32,450 bases of DNA, from the IMG/VR virus record IMGVR_UViG_3300025327_000111, positions 1 to 32,450 of that record; one strand, given 5' to 3'. A program made the translations under genes and the position numbers. The notes under the pieces were generated by a model. The model was not told where the DNA came from. It worked only from the letters and a program-made list of their open reading frames with translations, and did no database searches. The DNA is from a virus. Below, in pieces: positions 1 to 7,539 of the stretch. Numbering within the stretch: the stretch's first letter is position 1; every line of letters begins with the position of its first letter.

Positions 1-164
1 AATTCTTCACGAATTTTCCATTCACCACAACGAGAACAACTTTTCTTCCAGACCTCTTCCGGCCCCTGACCATCACAGCCGCAGCCCTTAGACAGGCATA
101 CACCGATCCCGCCCCCGGAATGGGGGTCTGTGTGGCCGCAGTTACAGCAGGTAGAGTCAGTCAT
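1..164 (-). CDS. Small cysteine-rich protein, C-terminus cut by window edge
   Basis: The reading frame starts with ATG at 164, sharing an ATGA overlap with the stop of the upstream gene (161-163), and stays open for about 54 codons to the left edge, so the 3' end is missing. The visible part has CCNCGH near residue 6, a CGC pair near residue 28 and a CSRCG knuckle near residue 43. This pattern of paired cysteines is typical of small phage zinc-ribbon-like proteins that bind a metal ion. No specific family is recognised and the function is unknown. The tight stop-start overlap is the main argument that it is a real translated gene rather than chance open frame. Confidence 0.6.
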   Translation of the reverse strand, partial: MTDSTCCNCGHTDPHSGGGIGVCLSKGCGCDGQGPEEVWKKSCSRCGEWKIREE

Positions 165-487
165 TCGTCGCACACACAATCAGCAAGATAGGTAATAACT
201 TCGACTAAAAGACGTTTGGCTAATCTGCTCACATCAGTGCCTAAAATTCCTTGCAGAAGATCCCCCGGATCCTCGGAGACAATACACCAATATCTATCCC
301 GTTCGCCTTCTACTTTTGTTCGCCCAACACCTTGGAGAATATGCTCCCCATGCTCACTGATAAAATAACTGAACTCAGTGTGCCGCTCTTTCGATGGCAA
401 TTCACTACTGACATAAGCTACACGTTCACCTAAGAACTGAGTAACTGTACCTGTGTTGTTCTGGAAAAACAAGGTTTCCAAAGCCAT
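161..487 (-). CDS. Hypothetical protein, 108 aa
   Basis: The protein is 108 residues with no family that I recognise. It has a mixed alpha/beta look, a central charged stretch (EHGEHILQGVGRTKVEGERD, about residues 45-64) and a C-terminal helix followed by CVCDE. The start at 487 is preceded by a purine-rich AAGGAAGGAAAG ribosome-binding region, and the stop overlaps the next small gene by ATGA. It lies downstream of the endonuclease VII-like gene, separated by a 59-base gap that contains a strong hairpin, so it may belong to a separately controlled transcript segment. It is probably soluble and cytoplasmic, since no signal peptide or membrane helix is visible. Confidence 0.6.
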   Translation of the reverse strand: MALETLFFQNNTGTVTQFLGERVAYVSSELPSKERHTEFSYFISEHGEHILQGVGRTKVEGERDRYWCIVSEDPGDLLQGILGTDVSRLAKRLLVEVITYLADCVCDE

Positions 488-510
488 TTTCCACTTTCCT
501 TCCTTCCATC

Positions 511-539
511 CGGGTCAGGGGTCTATGACCCCTGGCCCG
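511..539. promoter_or_regulatory. Strong hairpin between nuclease gene and 108-aa gene
   Basis: Two 13-base arms (511-523 and 527-539) pair around a 3-base loop. Twelve of thirteen positions are Watson-Crick; the remaining one is C.A in the minus-strand transcript and U.G in a plus-strand transcript. No U-run follows on either strand, so it is not a classical intrinsic terminator. It occupies most of the only gap in this part of the operon and could stop, pause or protect the transcript end. Confidence 0.55.
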
Positions 540-546
540 TGGCAGC

Positions 547-1083
547 TTATATTATAGCACGTTGTCTAGTCATCAGATATTTGCCTATGGCATGAACCCG
601 GATGATATCATCTTTTAACATCCCAAGAGCAGCATTACAATTCCAACATAAAATGCCTCGTATACATTTTCTACATCCCTTATTGCTGGGGCAACATTCA
701 TGATCATGGTCAATATGGATATTTCTATCAGGGATATCTTCAAATGAAGTAAAACAAGCAGCACAAGAATTATTTTGTTTTTCAATTAAAGTAGTAAGCT
801 CTTCAAATGTTATCCCATAACGATGAGCTTTCATTTTTTGCCGATTAATAGGATCAGCTGCGTAAGCCGAACTTTGAGCATTATATTTCGCTGGATCTTC
901 TTCATATCTTTGTTTTCGATCTGCCTTCGTACATTCTTTGCAAACCGAATGAACATGATCGAATTTGCGCGGGTCAGGATAGTAATCATTAAGCGTTTTC
1001 ATTACTTCACACTTAATGCACTCCTTAAGCCATTCAATTGGTCTAGCAGGACGAGGTTTGCGTTTATAAATCCCAGGAGGCAT
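547..1083 (-). CDS. Recombination endonuclease VII-like HNH nuclease
   Basis: The 178-aa protein matches the phage endonuclease VII family (His-Me finger nucleases that resolve branched DNA). An N-terminal zinc knuckle, CIKC (22-25) with CKEC (48-51), precedes a basic linker. The nuclease core follows the RYGIT motif (88-92): CAAC (107-110), IDHDHEC (124-130), RGILCWNCNAALG (142-154). The two CxxC pairs would hold the structural zinc, while the DHDH histidines and the asparagine of NCNAALG fit the catalytic site. The start overlaps the stop of the metallophosphoesterase gene (ATGA), so the two are coupled. In actinophages such genes act in resolving replication or packaging intermediates. A free-standing mobile HNH nuclease is the alternative. 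Confidence 0.88.
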   Translation of the reverse strand: MPPGIYKRKPRPARPIEWLKECIKCEVMKTLNDYYPDPRKFDHVHSVCKECTKADRKQRYEEDPAKYNAQSSAYAADPINRQKMKAHRYGITFEELTTLIEKQNNSCAACFTSFEDIPDRNIHIDHDHECCPSNKGCRKCIRGILCWNCNAALGMLKDDIIRVHAIGKYLMTRQRAII

Positions 1084-2105
1084 CAGTCGAGCCAGATTTT
1101 ATAGGCCGAGGTCACGCGTCCTTTGACCGGATCAACGAAGTGGAGCCTCTGAGATGGGATACCAGCAGACGATAGAGCGTTTTGTGCGTAGCGATTGTCT
1201 GATTCCGTTGATCCAGTCCAATAAACTGCACCTTCCCCATTGGCCAGAGGATCCTCGGCATGGAGATGGTAATGGTGAACGTAGCAGTCCCGAAATTCCC
1301 ATGCCAGACCATCAACCCGATAGGCACCAGAGCGCCAGCGATTCACATGCTGGACGATTGTGCTCCGAGAAGCGAAGCCATTCCTACCAAATTCATCCCC
1401 ATGAATGACAAGGGCTCGATAGCTTCCAACTTCCAAGCGCTGAATATCTTCTGGGCAATCTTGCCAGGTTAAACGCCATTCTCCAGCCAAAAGTTGACGA
1501 GCAAGCTCATAGCACATACGGTCAACATTGTCGGATCGAGGTACAGCCGAACGTTTTGAACCAATTCTTCCGTGGTTGCCCCATTCACTAACAACAGTTA
1601 CTTTGTCATATACTGAAAGAGCAAAACGAACGACATCAACTAGAAGTCGGCTAACATTGACGTATTGTTCAAAAAGTGAAGAATCAACCTCAAAGGGTTG
1701 CTGAGGAAAATTAAATAAACCCTCAACTTGATCCCCTCCAAAAATAATAACACAACGTTTTACTGGATGATCTGCTCGTTGAATCATCGTAATTCGTTGG
1801 GCTTTAGTACAGAACTGCATGACTCGATCACGCATTACTTGCGAATTATAAGTCGAGGTAAGTTTAGCTCCCTGCCAGTCACCTAAATCCCATAAAGCAA
1901 CTTCTTCCTTGCGCCTATTATCTTTTGATGGAACAGGAGTTAAAGGTAGCGGGCCTGCAATCAAAGCAGCATCATAAGCAGCCTTAGTGACAGCTTCGAC
2001 CAAATCGTCTGTCTTCGCAGTTGCCTTCCTTAGCTGCTGCTGTAACCTCTGGTTCGCTGCCCGCAAGGCATCGACTTCAGCATAATTTTCCAGCGACTCA
2101 GTCAT
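1083..2105 (-). CDS. Calcineurin-like metallophosphoesterase
   Basis: The 340-aa protein has an N-terminal coiled-coil-like segment (about 1-50), then a metallophosphoesterase core. The usual metal-binding blocks can be followed in order: LWDLGDWQG (71-79), GGDQVEG (123-129), GNHGR (176-180), HGDE (235-238) and HHYH (277-280). The family hydrolyses phosphoester bonds with a two-metal centre. In phages it may act on DNA ends or nucleotides, but the substrate cannot be read from the sequence. The first block is LWDLGDW rather than the common DxH, so one metal ligand may differ. The start forms an ATGA overlap with the upstream small gene and the stop overlaps the nuclease gene, suggesting a shared nucleic-acid function. 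Confidence 0.8.
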   Translation of the reverse strand: MTESLENYAEVDALRAANQRLQQQLRKATAKTDDLVEAVTKAAYDAALIAGPLPLTPVPSKDNRRKEEVALWDLGDWQGAKLTSTYNSQVMRDRVMQFCTKAQRITMIQRADHPVKRCVIIFGGDQVEGLFNFPQQPFEVDSSLFEQYVNVSRLLVDVVRFALSVYDKVTVVSEWGNHGRIGSKRSAVPRSDNVDRMCYELARQLLAGEWRLTWQDCPEDIQRLEVGSYRALVIHGDEFGRNGFASRSTIVQHVNRWRSGAYRVDGLAWEFRDCYVHHYHLHAEDPLANGEGAVYWTGSTESDNRYAQNALSSAGIPSQRLHFVDPVKGRVTSAYKIWLD

Positions 2106-2350
2106 TCAGACCGGCCCTCCTTGTGGTGAAATTTCTGGAAGTGGCGGTCTAAACGATTCTCTGTGGCTTCCTTCTCACCATATCCCATTTCTTGAACCAA
2201 CCAGTTATTGATAATCCGGCGGCTAACTCCATTCGCTGCAGCCTTCTCGATTTCCTCCCGCTCTGGTAGTTCGCAGTAAAAACATCTTTGCGAACGTTTG
2301 AACTGATTATCAGATGCAAACTGCTCTAGGCTTATTTTCGGCTTTGTCAT
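2102..2350 (-). CDS. Small putative zinc-binding helical protein, 82 aa
   Basis: The protein is 82 residues and basic. CFYC (about 23-26) and a C-terminal HFQKFHH (about 69-75) provide a possible C2H2-type metal site. Between them lies a helix-turn-helix-like stretch, with GVSRRIINNWL resembling a recognition region. This suggests a small DNA-binding protein, but I cannot assign a named family. It begins after an AGAGGAAAC ribosome-binding site and overlaps the metallophosphoesterase start by four bases, which suggests the two are made together. A small-terminase-like or regulatory role is possible but unsupported. Confidence 0.6.
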   Translation of the reverse strand: MTKPKISLEQFASDNQFKRSQRCFYCELPEREEIEKAAANGVSRRIINNWLVQEMGYGEKEATENRLDRHFQKFHHKEGRSE

Positions 2351-2372
2351 TGGTTTCCTCTTTCTCTATGAA

Positions 2373-2564
2373 CTATTTATGCACGCTTCCATTAAGCAAA
2401 GTAGCCAACCCTCCTGCACCGGCTGCTCCAAGTGCAATCAATCCTTCTGGGACATCCTTCCCCATGTAAGCCAAAAGTGCAGTAGCAATGATGGATAGAC
2501 AAACAGCTAGACCCACCACCTTGACTGTCAGTCTTAGGACTGAGGTTCCGTTGGGCTCCATCAT
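2373..2564 (-). CDS. Holin
   Basis: The 63-aa protein has two hydrophobic helices, about residues 10-35 and 38-59, separated by a short charged turn (GKDVPEG), with a short polar N-terminus and the basic tail HK. Size, two-helix topology and position directly after the amidase gene (ATGA overlap) fit a small phage holin that forms inner-membrane lesions at the end of the lytic cycle so that the endolysin reaches the peptidoglycan. Sequence alone cannot separate a holin from another small membrane protein, so the call leans on the neighbouring endolysin. Confidence 0.75.
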   Translation of the reverse strand: MMEPNGTSVLRLTVKVVGLAVCLSIIATALLAYMGKDVPEGLIALGAAGAGGLATLLNGSVHK

Positions 2565-3328
2565 CCGTAGTCGTACCTTTCGCCTGAGCCCACCGCTACA
2601 ACGGTGTACCCCTCTCCAAACGGCTCTAGTCTAGCAGCCTTCCGGGTGCCCCAGTAGCTCTGACCTGCAGGTTGACCTTTGTGTTGGGAATCGAAGGCGT
2701 AGATGTGACCCTCATACCCTAGCACCCAGACCCCACCTCCTGGGGCCTTCAGGTGTGCGGCCACACCACCCGGAATATTGAAGGGCGGATCGTACATCGG
2801 CTTTGCCTCCAGTAGAGTAGCAACTTTAGCCCGGAAATCTGACATATCGATCCCCTTGGGATCTATCTTCCTCCCTGGGGGCGTTGCATATTCGGCGTGA
2901 CTTGCTACCTTATCAGCACCAACACCCAGGCTCTTCACAAGAGCCGCCGCTAGCTTGTAATACGCATCCAACTGCACTTGCGGCCACGGTGTGCCGTCGC
3001 CCTTGTTCACCGCTTCAATACCGAAGAAATAGAGGTTCCCAGACAGCCCTGCCCAAGAGCCCTCTCCTGTATGGTTGGCCTTGCCAGCTGCGATTACATA
3101 AACTGTGCCGTCTTTGCCTAACACAAATTGGGAGAGAGGCCCTGGTAAATCAGGGCGCCCTTTAGTAACCACCCGGACAGAAATGGCATCATCGTCTATT
3201 GCTGTGTGATGAGCGAGAACTGCTTTAGGATTGAAAACACTGGATCCTCTTGTCTTCCACCCAGGTTGCTCGGCAACCTTCAGTCCTGCTGCTCGTGCTA
3301 CGTCAGCGATCCAAAGTTGATAAGGCAT
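2561..3328 (-). CDS. Endolysin, N-acetylmuramoyl-L-alanine amidase (amidase_2/PGRP type)
   Basis: The 255-aa lysin cuts the amide bond between muramic acid and L-alanine in host peptidoglycan. The N-terminal amidase_2 domain (about 25-170) shows VLAHHTA (zinc histidine at 40 or 41), NHTGEG (86-90), GIEAVN (103-108), ASHAEY (zinc histidine 144) and KIDP (zinc aspartate 156). The C-terminal part (about 178-255) is a short beta-rich module with GGGVWVLGYEGHIYAF, likely a cell-wall-binding or repeat domain. There is no signal peptide, so export depends on the adjacent holin. Its place after the tail fibre genes and before the holin is the normal end of a late operon. Confidence 0.92.
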   Translation of the reverse strand: MPYQLWIADVARAAGLKVAEQPGWKTRGSSVFNPKAVLAHHTAIDDDAISVRVVTKGRPDLPGPLSQFVLGKDGTVYVIAAGKANHTGEGSWAGLSGNLYFFGIEAVNKGDGTPWPQVQLDAYYKLAAALVKSLGVGADKVASHAEYATPPGRKIDPKGIDMSDFRAKVATLLEAKPMYDPPFNIPGGVAAHLKAPGGGVWVLGYEGHIYAFDSQHKGQPAGQSYWGTRKAARLEPFGEGYTVVAVGSGERYDYG

Positions 3329-3805
3329 TTAAGGCACCACAACCAGTCGTCTTCGACCGAATTGAACTGTTCCTGCAGCTTGTGTTTTATACTTCGCAGT
3401 AAATGTATTGGAACCTGCTGTTAATCCTTCATAAAGCGCCATAAATCCAGCAGCAAAAGTAGTTACCGATGGGTTTGAAAGCGCTCTATTATCATCTGCC
3501 CCAATAGCACTGGCGCCGGAAACTTCTACGCTCATCTTTGCTGGGCCGCCAGAGGAGATAAAGAGTTCAGCATCTATTATAACTAAAGCGCTTGTTCCAG
3601 TTACTATTGTTACACTAGGACCGACTGTTGCTAGATCTGTATAAGCAGTAGATGTGGTTGTTTCTCCTGCATCAACGTAAGCAGTACTAGCTGCGAAAGT
3701 GGCTGCTAAACCTGCATCAGAGCAAGATAAACCTCCTCCAGCTTTGAGGTGGAGATTTAACTGACCAGCAGTAACTTGCAGTCCACAATTTACACAAACA
3801 GCCAT
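3329..3805 (-). CDS. Tail fibre-like paralogue 3, N-terminal CxxC motif
   Basis: The 158-aa protein is the last of three tandem paralogues. Residues 1-35 carry a CVNCGL motif and a second cysteine in LSCSDAG, which form a small knuckle. The rest is Ser/Thr/Gly-rich beta-sandwich-like sequence with blocks shared by all three copies: STxYTDLATVGPSV, the G-T-x-ALV strand, MSVxVSGAS, NTFTAKY and a final RRRLVVV. The shared C-terminal layout suggests a receptor-binding or decoration domain with strand-forming ends. It starts by TAATG overlap with the next copy upstream, and its product is followed at once by the endolysin gene. The exact function is not known; a tail-tip adhesin is the best guess. 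Confidence 0.72.
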   Translation of the reverse strand: MAVCVNCGLQVTAGQLNLHLKAGGGLSCSDAGLAATFAASTAYVDAGETTTSTAYTDLATVGPSVTIVTGTSALVIIDAELFISSGGPAKMSVEVSGASAIGADDNRALSNPSVTTFAAGFMALYEGLTAGSNTFTAKYKTQAAGTVQFGRRRLVVVP

Positions 3806-4299
3806 TATGCCATCACCGTAAGTCGCCTATTGCGGAATGTTCCGGTGGCCCCACTATCTGTCGCATATTTCGCAGTAAATGTGTTTAATCCTGCATTCAA
3901 TCCCGTCAAAAGAACACCGTATCCAAGAGTCCAAAAATTATCTTGTAAGAAACTGAAAAGCGCATACGTTACACTAGCAGCAACCGTTGAGGCACCACTT
4001 ACTGCAACACTCATATATGCGCCAAAACTAGAATCGCTGGTAGTAAGTTCCGCATCGAATAAAGCTAAGGCAATTGTCCCAGTTTGAATACTAACTGAAG
4101 GTCCAACTGTTGCAAGATCTGTAAAAGTCCCAGACGTTGTAGTTTCGCTAGTGGGAATAATGGCTGTTTGGCTATTAGAATAAAAAAGGCCATTGGTTAC
4201 CCCTGCAGAGGAGTCACAAAAAATATGATCAGCAGGGTCAAGTTTAATCTTAAGAAGACCCCCCTCAACTTCTAGTCCGCATCCTAAGCAATCAGGCAT
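3805..4299 (-). CDS. Tail fibre-like paralogue 2, N-terminal CxxC motif
   Basis: The 164-aa protein is the middle member of the triplet. The N-terminus has CLGCGLEV and a further cysteine in IFCDSSAG; the C-terminal body keeps TFTDLATVGPSVSI, GTIALALFDAEL, MSVAVSGAS, NTFTAKY and NRRLTV. It is the most diverged in the middle (SFLQDNFWTLGYGVLL), suggesting altered surface loops over a common scaffold. It follows copy 1 after a 7-base gap and overlaps copy 3 by one base. Three linked diverging copies suggest a hetero-oligomeric tip or a reservoir for host-range change; this is inference. Confidence 0.72.
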   Translation of the reverse strand: MPDCLGCGLEVEGGLLKIKLDPADHIFCDSSAGVTNGLFYSNSQTAIIPTSETTTSGTFTDLATVGPSVSIQTGTIALALFDAELTTSDSSFGAYMSVAVSGASTVAASVTYALFSFLQDNFWTLGYGVLLTGLNAGLNTFTAKYATDSGATGTFRNRRLTVMA

Positions 4300-4306
4300 A
4301 ATTTCC

Positions 4307-4798
4307 TTAACCTGGAGTTACAACAATTCGTCTATTAGCGAATTGAACTGTTCCTGCAGCTTTCGCTTTATATTTAGCAGTAAAAACATTGGTACCTGGA
4401 GTGAGATTTGTAAATAGAAGAGCATAACTTATTTGAATATTCACTACTGTTGGATTATGAAATGCATATTGATCATCAGCCGGAATAATTGTTGCACCGC
4501 TTACTGCAACACTCATTCTGGCTGCTTCTCCTCCAGCTACAATATCATGATCCGCTGAGAACATGACTAAAGCTTTGGTTCCAGTAACAATCGATACACT
4601 TGGGCCAAATGTTGCTAAGTCAGTGTAAGAAGTAGATGTAGTACTCTCTTGAGTAGTGACGAGTGCTTGCCCGGAGGATTGAGCCAGACTTAAAGATAAT
4701 CCATCTGCATCTGAACAGATAATACCGCCATTAGTGCGTGGCTGCACCTCAATGACATTGTCCTCTTCAGTTAGCCCGCACCCCACACACGTCGGCAC
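4307..4798 (-). CDS. Tail fibre-like paralogue 1, N-terminal CxxC motif
   Basis: The 163-aa protein is the first transcribed of the three paralogues. CVGCGL at residues 4-9 and a cysteine in GGIICSDADG form the N-terminal knuckle. The body carries TSYTDLATFGPSVSIV, GTKALVMFSAD, MSVAVSGAT, FTAKYKAKAAGTVQF and NRRIVV. The start codon is GTG at 4798, overlapping the stop of the upstream minor tail gene by one base (TAGTG). No enzymatic motif is seen. Position between minor tail genes and the lysis genes supports a role in the tail tip or fibres. Confidence 0.72.
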   Translation of the reverse strand: MPTCVGCGLTEEDNVIEVQPRTNGGIICSDADGLSLSLAQSSGQALVTTQESTTSTSYTDLATFGPSVSIVTGTKALVMFSADHDIVAGGEAARMSVAVSGATIIPADDQYAFHNPTVVNIQISYALLFTNLTPGTNVFTAKYKAKAAGTVQFANRRIVVTPG

Positions 4799-5595
4799 TA
4801 TGCTGCTCCGATGTCTTCGACTAGAATATAAGCGGGATTAGTTGCTGAAGCTTTGACATCAAGAGTACCTGCACTAGTAGAAGCAGTCAGCTTATAAGTA
4901 TGAGAACCAGCACTAGGAGTTAGAACAACACTGGTATCCCAAACTGTTCGCTGTCCGGCTGAAAGATCATCACTTCCCAATCGACCAAGAACAGTTGCTC
5001 CTTCTTGAAAATTTCCATCCGGAATCCCAGTGCTCGTGTTCTGAAGAACGAACACATGTCCGCTAATCTTGATACGCCGACTCGTTGCCACAATTACGAC
5101 CACAGACAAACCGGTTAAATCTGTAACTGTGGTAATGCCAGTCTGGTCTGCCACAACCTGTGCATAACCAAGTTGTCCGCCAGCACCGTAAGGCGCCCAG
5201 TCTGTTCCATTAAAAACATAAAGTTTATTAGTATCAATTTCATGAATAGTTTGTCCTTCAAAAATATCTACTGTAGGTCTAGTCCCCGAAGTAAATTGCC
5301 CAATGTAGTCATAAGTCGTAGGAGCCAGGATCCACTTAGTTCCCTGCGGGTGATCCCTAGCAACGCTTCCTTCATCCCCTCTGGTAACCGTAGCTGTGGT
5401 TGTCGCAGCGGTGTGGGAGATAACGGTGATGATTTCCGGGTCGCCGTTAACGCCTGCTGGATCCAGAACAAGGATGCAGTGTTCTGTTGCATCAATGGCA
5501 GGGAGTTCGGTGGCGAATTCGGCTGAGTTAACGGAAAGAGAAGCTGCTAGGAGGGGATTATCCGTTAAAACTCCGTGCCGTTGATTTTCTCTCAC
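4798..5595 (-). CDS. Minor tail protein (RVRENQ-type tail fibre/baseplate protein)
   Basis: The protein is 265 aa from a GTG at 5595. The N-terminal half resembles a common actinophage minor tail family: RENQ, then TDNPLLA, ATEHCILVLDP, GDPEIITVISHTAAT, ATVTRGDEGSVARDH and GTKWILAPTTYDY. The C-terminal half (about 140-265) is a beta-rich domain resembling a fibre knob. The family normally begins MAN.RVRENQ, and here the same frame reads ANERRVRENQ upstream of the GTG, led by an ATC codon at 5613 that lies six bases after a GGAGG site. True initiation is therefore probably at 5613 rather than 5595, adding six residues (see findings). It lies between the C1q-like gene and the paralogue triplet. 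Confidence 0.85.
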   Translation of the reverse strand: MRENQRHGVLTDNPLLAASLSVNSAEFATELPAIDATEHCILVLDPAGVNGDPEIITVISHTAATTTATVTRGDEGSVARDHPQGTKWILAPTTYDYIGQFTSGTRPTVDIFEGQTIHEIDTNKLYVFNGTDWAPYGAGGQLGYAQVVADQTGITTVTDLTGLSVVVIVATSRRIKISGHVFVLQNTSTGIPDGNFQEGATVLGRLGSDDLSAGQRTVWDTSVVLTPSAGSHTYKLTASTSAGTLDVKASATNPAYILVEDIGAA

Positions 5596-5605
5596 ACGCC
5601 GTTCG

Positions 5606-5662
5606 TTAGCGATTGTGAACCTCCAAATATGCCATTGCTCTTTGTAGCAAGGACTTCTTCAT
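5606..5662 (-). CDS. Possible 18-residue leader peptide before minor tail gene
   Basis: An 18-codon frame, starting ATG at 5662 after an AGGATAAA site and ending TAA at 5606-5608, fills the 75-base gap before the minor tail gene. Its stop falls just inside the presumed start region of that gene (ATC at 5613, GTG at 5595). Such an arrangement could deliver ribosomes by termination-reinitiation. The peptide (MKKSLLQRAMAYLEVHNR) has no recognisable function and the frame could be chance. Confidence 0.25.
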   Translation of the reverse strand: MKKSLLQRAMAYLEVHNR

Positions 5663-5670
5663 TTTATCCT

Positions 5671-6261
5671 TTATCCTGCGCTAACCCATACAGCGGAGAA
5701 TTCGGGAGATGCTTGGGCATTGTTAATTAGATTTCTGGCTGCGTCAGCCGTATTGTCTTGGAATACAATCGCCTCTACGTAATCGCCTATAATAAATTTA
5801 TACGGCATAGAGAAACCGATACGAGGTGCCCCAGCTATCGTCCAAGTTCCTCCAGACGGTCCAAAAGTGATTTTCGTTGCCCCATTTAGCCTCAAGTCAG
5901 CATAAGTAGCCACATAATCACCTGATGGAGCGAAGGCACCACTAAATGCCACAATATAGACACCAGCCGTATTAAATGTAATTCGGCTATTCGTCACCAC
6001 CAAATCGTGCATAGTATCATTATCAAATCGTTCAGAGTCCAGAGCAACAACTGTCTCAGTATTGTCAGCGATAGATTGGTCAACACTATGAAAAGCTCGT
6101 ACAGCAGGATTAAGGCTATCAGCCGTTTCACAAATAAACTCAGACGTGATCACATAGGGATTGGCAACTGATCCCGTACCAGTGACAGTTGTTTCTATGC
6201 ATTCAGTGTTTGCGCCAGTCAGCACGCAGGCGCAAGTCGATTCACATCCGCATCTCGGCAT
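5671..6261 (-). CDS. Minor tail protein with C1q/TNF-like C-terminal domain
   Basis: The 196-aa protein starts with a cysteine cluster (CGCESTCAC, 4-12) followed by VTGTGSVANPYVI, a segment typical of actinophage fibre N-termini that attach to the tail tip. Residues about 55-196 look like a C1q-like jelly roll: an F-H-S opening, SERFDNDTMHD, RITFNTAGVYIVAFSGAF, ADLRLNGAT, GDYVEAIVFQD and a final FSAVWVSAG strand. C1q-like domains form trimers and often bind carbohydrate, so this is a good candidate receptor-binding protein. It lies directly downstream of the 60-aa tail-tip protein gene (1-base gap). Confidence 0.75.
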   Translation of the reverse strand: MPRCGCESTCACVLTGANTECIETTVTGTGSVANPYVITSEFICETADSLNPAVRAFHSVDQSIADNTETVVALDSERFDNDTMHDLVVTNSRITFNTAGVYIVAFSGAFAPSGDYVATYADLRLNGATKITFGPSGGTWTIAGAPRIGFSMPYKFIIGDYVEAIVFQDNTADAARNLINNAQASPEFSAVWVSAG

Positions 6262-6262
6262 T

Positions 6263-6445
6263 TTAATCTTCTCCTACCACTAAAACTGTTTTTGATCCTG
6301 TTTTCAGATCAACTGCCACTAGATCCCCATCCTCTTCAATTATCTGCCAGTTCCCTATTACCAAAACTTTAGAAGATTGCTGCCTTCCGGCCCGACGAAG
6401 CTGTCTGATAGTGCGATGCAAGGCGGGCTGTCGGACTACGGCCAT
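6263..6445 (-). CDS. Small tail-tip associated protein, 60 aa
   Basis: The 60-residue protein has a basic helical N-terminus (RTIRQLRRAGRQQ) and a short beta-rich end (VIGNWQIIEEDGDLVAVDL). It overlaps the stop of the large minor tail gene (TAATG) and precedes the fibre genes. Short genes of this size and place are common between the hub-type and fibre genes in actinophages. No specific function is known. Confidence 0.65.
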   Translation of the reverse strand: MAVVRQPALHRTIRQLRRAGRQQSSKVLVIGNWQIIEEDGDLVAVDLKTGSKTVLVVGED

Positions 6446-7536
6446 TATAGCCCCCCGCTTGATAGATTTACAGGGCTCAGGCTCAAGGATACCGCCTCCC
6501 CTTCTACGTCCTGTTTAATTTGGACGCTCTCAAGACGAAATGACTGAGAGGCCGAAACACAAAGCCTGGCCAAGGCTACATCTACCCTAGCCCCAGGGAT
6601 CATCTTGTCAATCGTCCAAGGCGTTTCGGGGCTCAACCGGGCACCCTCCTGAAGCTCTAGGAGCCGAGGGGCCGTTCCCAGGGCCTCTGCGTAGGCTTGG
6701 GCGACTTCGTTAGCTGTGGTGGCGTCCTGGATGCCGTCATCGTTCTGGCGGAGACGTTCGATCAGCCCGTAACATTGCGGGTCTACTTGGCCCACGCCTG
6801 GAATCCCTCCATCGCCCTCATAATGAACAAACCATCTGTTACCTTGCAGCAGCCCCGCTTTTGTTAGAGTTACATCCGAGAGAATCATATCATCCGTTAA
6901 TGTCGCAACCGGAGCCAAAGGCAGATCTTCACCTCCCAAGATTATGGTCCGTCCAATCGTAGTGTAATTGAGTTTGATGTTGGACAGCTGCTCTATTTGA
7001 TCAAAAGCTGTAGCCGAAAAAGCCTCCGAGAAGTAACCAGTCGGATCTCCACCTGCTGGGGTGGACGAAATAAATTCCAAAATGCAGGGGTCATCCTCAT
7101 TGAAAGCTTCGGTAAGCACAGCCTCAGCAATAGTCACGATATCGGCTGGTGTAGTGAAGTCGATATCATCATCTGCGATCCGAACGGTTGTCCAACTCAT
7201 AAGATCTCTGGCCCGGATGGTTACCTGCTCAAATCCGTAGAGAACTTCATAGATAGGTCCTAGCCAAACAATTTCTCCATCTCTCACAATGTGTAGCTCG
7301 TGACACCAGGGCTCAGCCTCCCCTAAACACTCACAACAAGTGTCTTCTCTTGATCCAGCAAGACTGACTACAACCTCCGCTTCTGAAATATCATCCAACC
7401 GACGATCCCAGTTGATAGAAGTTGCTCCAGTAAGATGACAAAGACGAGGCGAACCACAGCGCCATGTGATAAAAGCTTCACTCAGTCCACAGCCAAGCCT
7501 GCCAGTTGTTGATGGTGTAGTTGGTTTAGGCGCCAT
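6445..7536 (-). CDS. Minor tail protein, probable baseplate hub (Gp37-like)
   Basis: The 363-aa protein resembles the phage tail-associated family annotated as Gp37-like or minor tail protein, which forms the hub under the distal tail ring. Early features are RLGCGLSEAFITWRCGSP and WDRRLDDISEAEVVVSLAG, typical of hub N-terminal domains, followed by HELHIVRDGEIVWLGPIYEV. The central part GPIYEV to DLMSWTTVR to PADIVTIAEAVL is followed by a beta-rich core and a C-terminal domain with MIPGARVDVAL. It contains a CCEC cluster near residue 67. It sits three bases after the upstream minor tail gene, within the standard tail-tip order. Confidence 0.82.
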   Translation of the reverse strand: MAPKPTTPSTTGRLGCGLSEAFITWRCGSPRLCHLTGATSINWDRRLDDISEAEVVVSLAGSREDTCCECLGEAEPWCHELHIVRDGEIVWLGPIYEVLYGFEQVTIRARDLMSWTTVRIADDDIDFTTPADIVTIAEAVLTEAFNEDDPCILEFISSTPAGGDPTGYFSEAFSATAFDQIEQLSNIKLNYTTIGRTIILGGEDLPLAPVATLTDDMILSDVTLTKAGLLQGNRWFVHYEGDGGIPGVGQVDPQCYGLIERLRQNDDGIQDATTANEVAQAYAEALGTAPRLLELQEGARLSPETPWTIDKMIPGARVDVALARLCVSASQSFRLESVQIKQDVEGEAVSLSLSPVNLSSGGL

Positions 7537-7539
7537 TGG

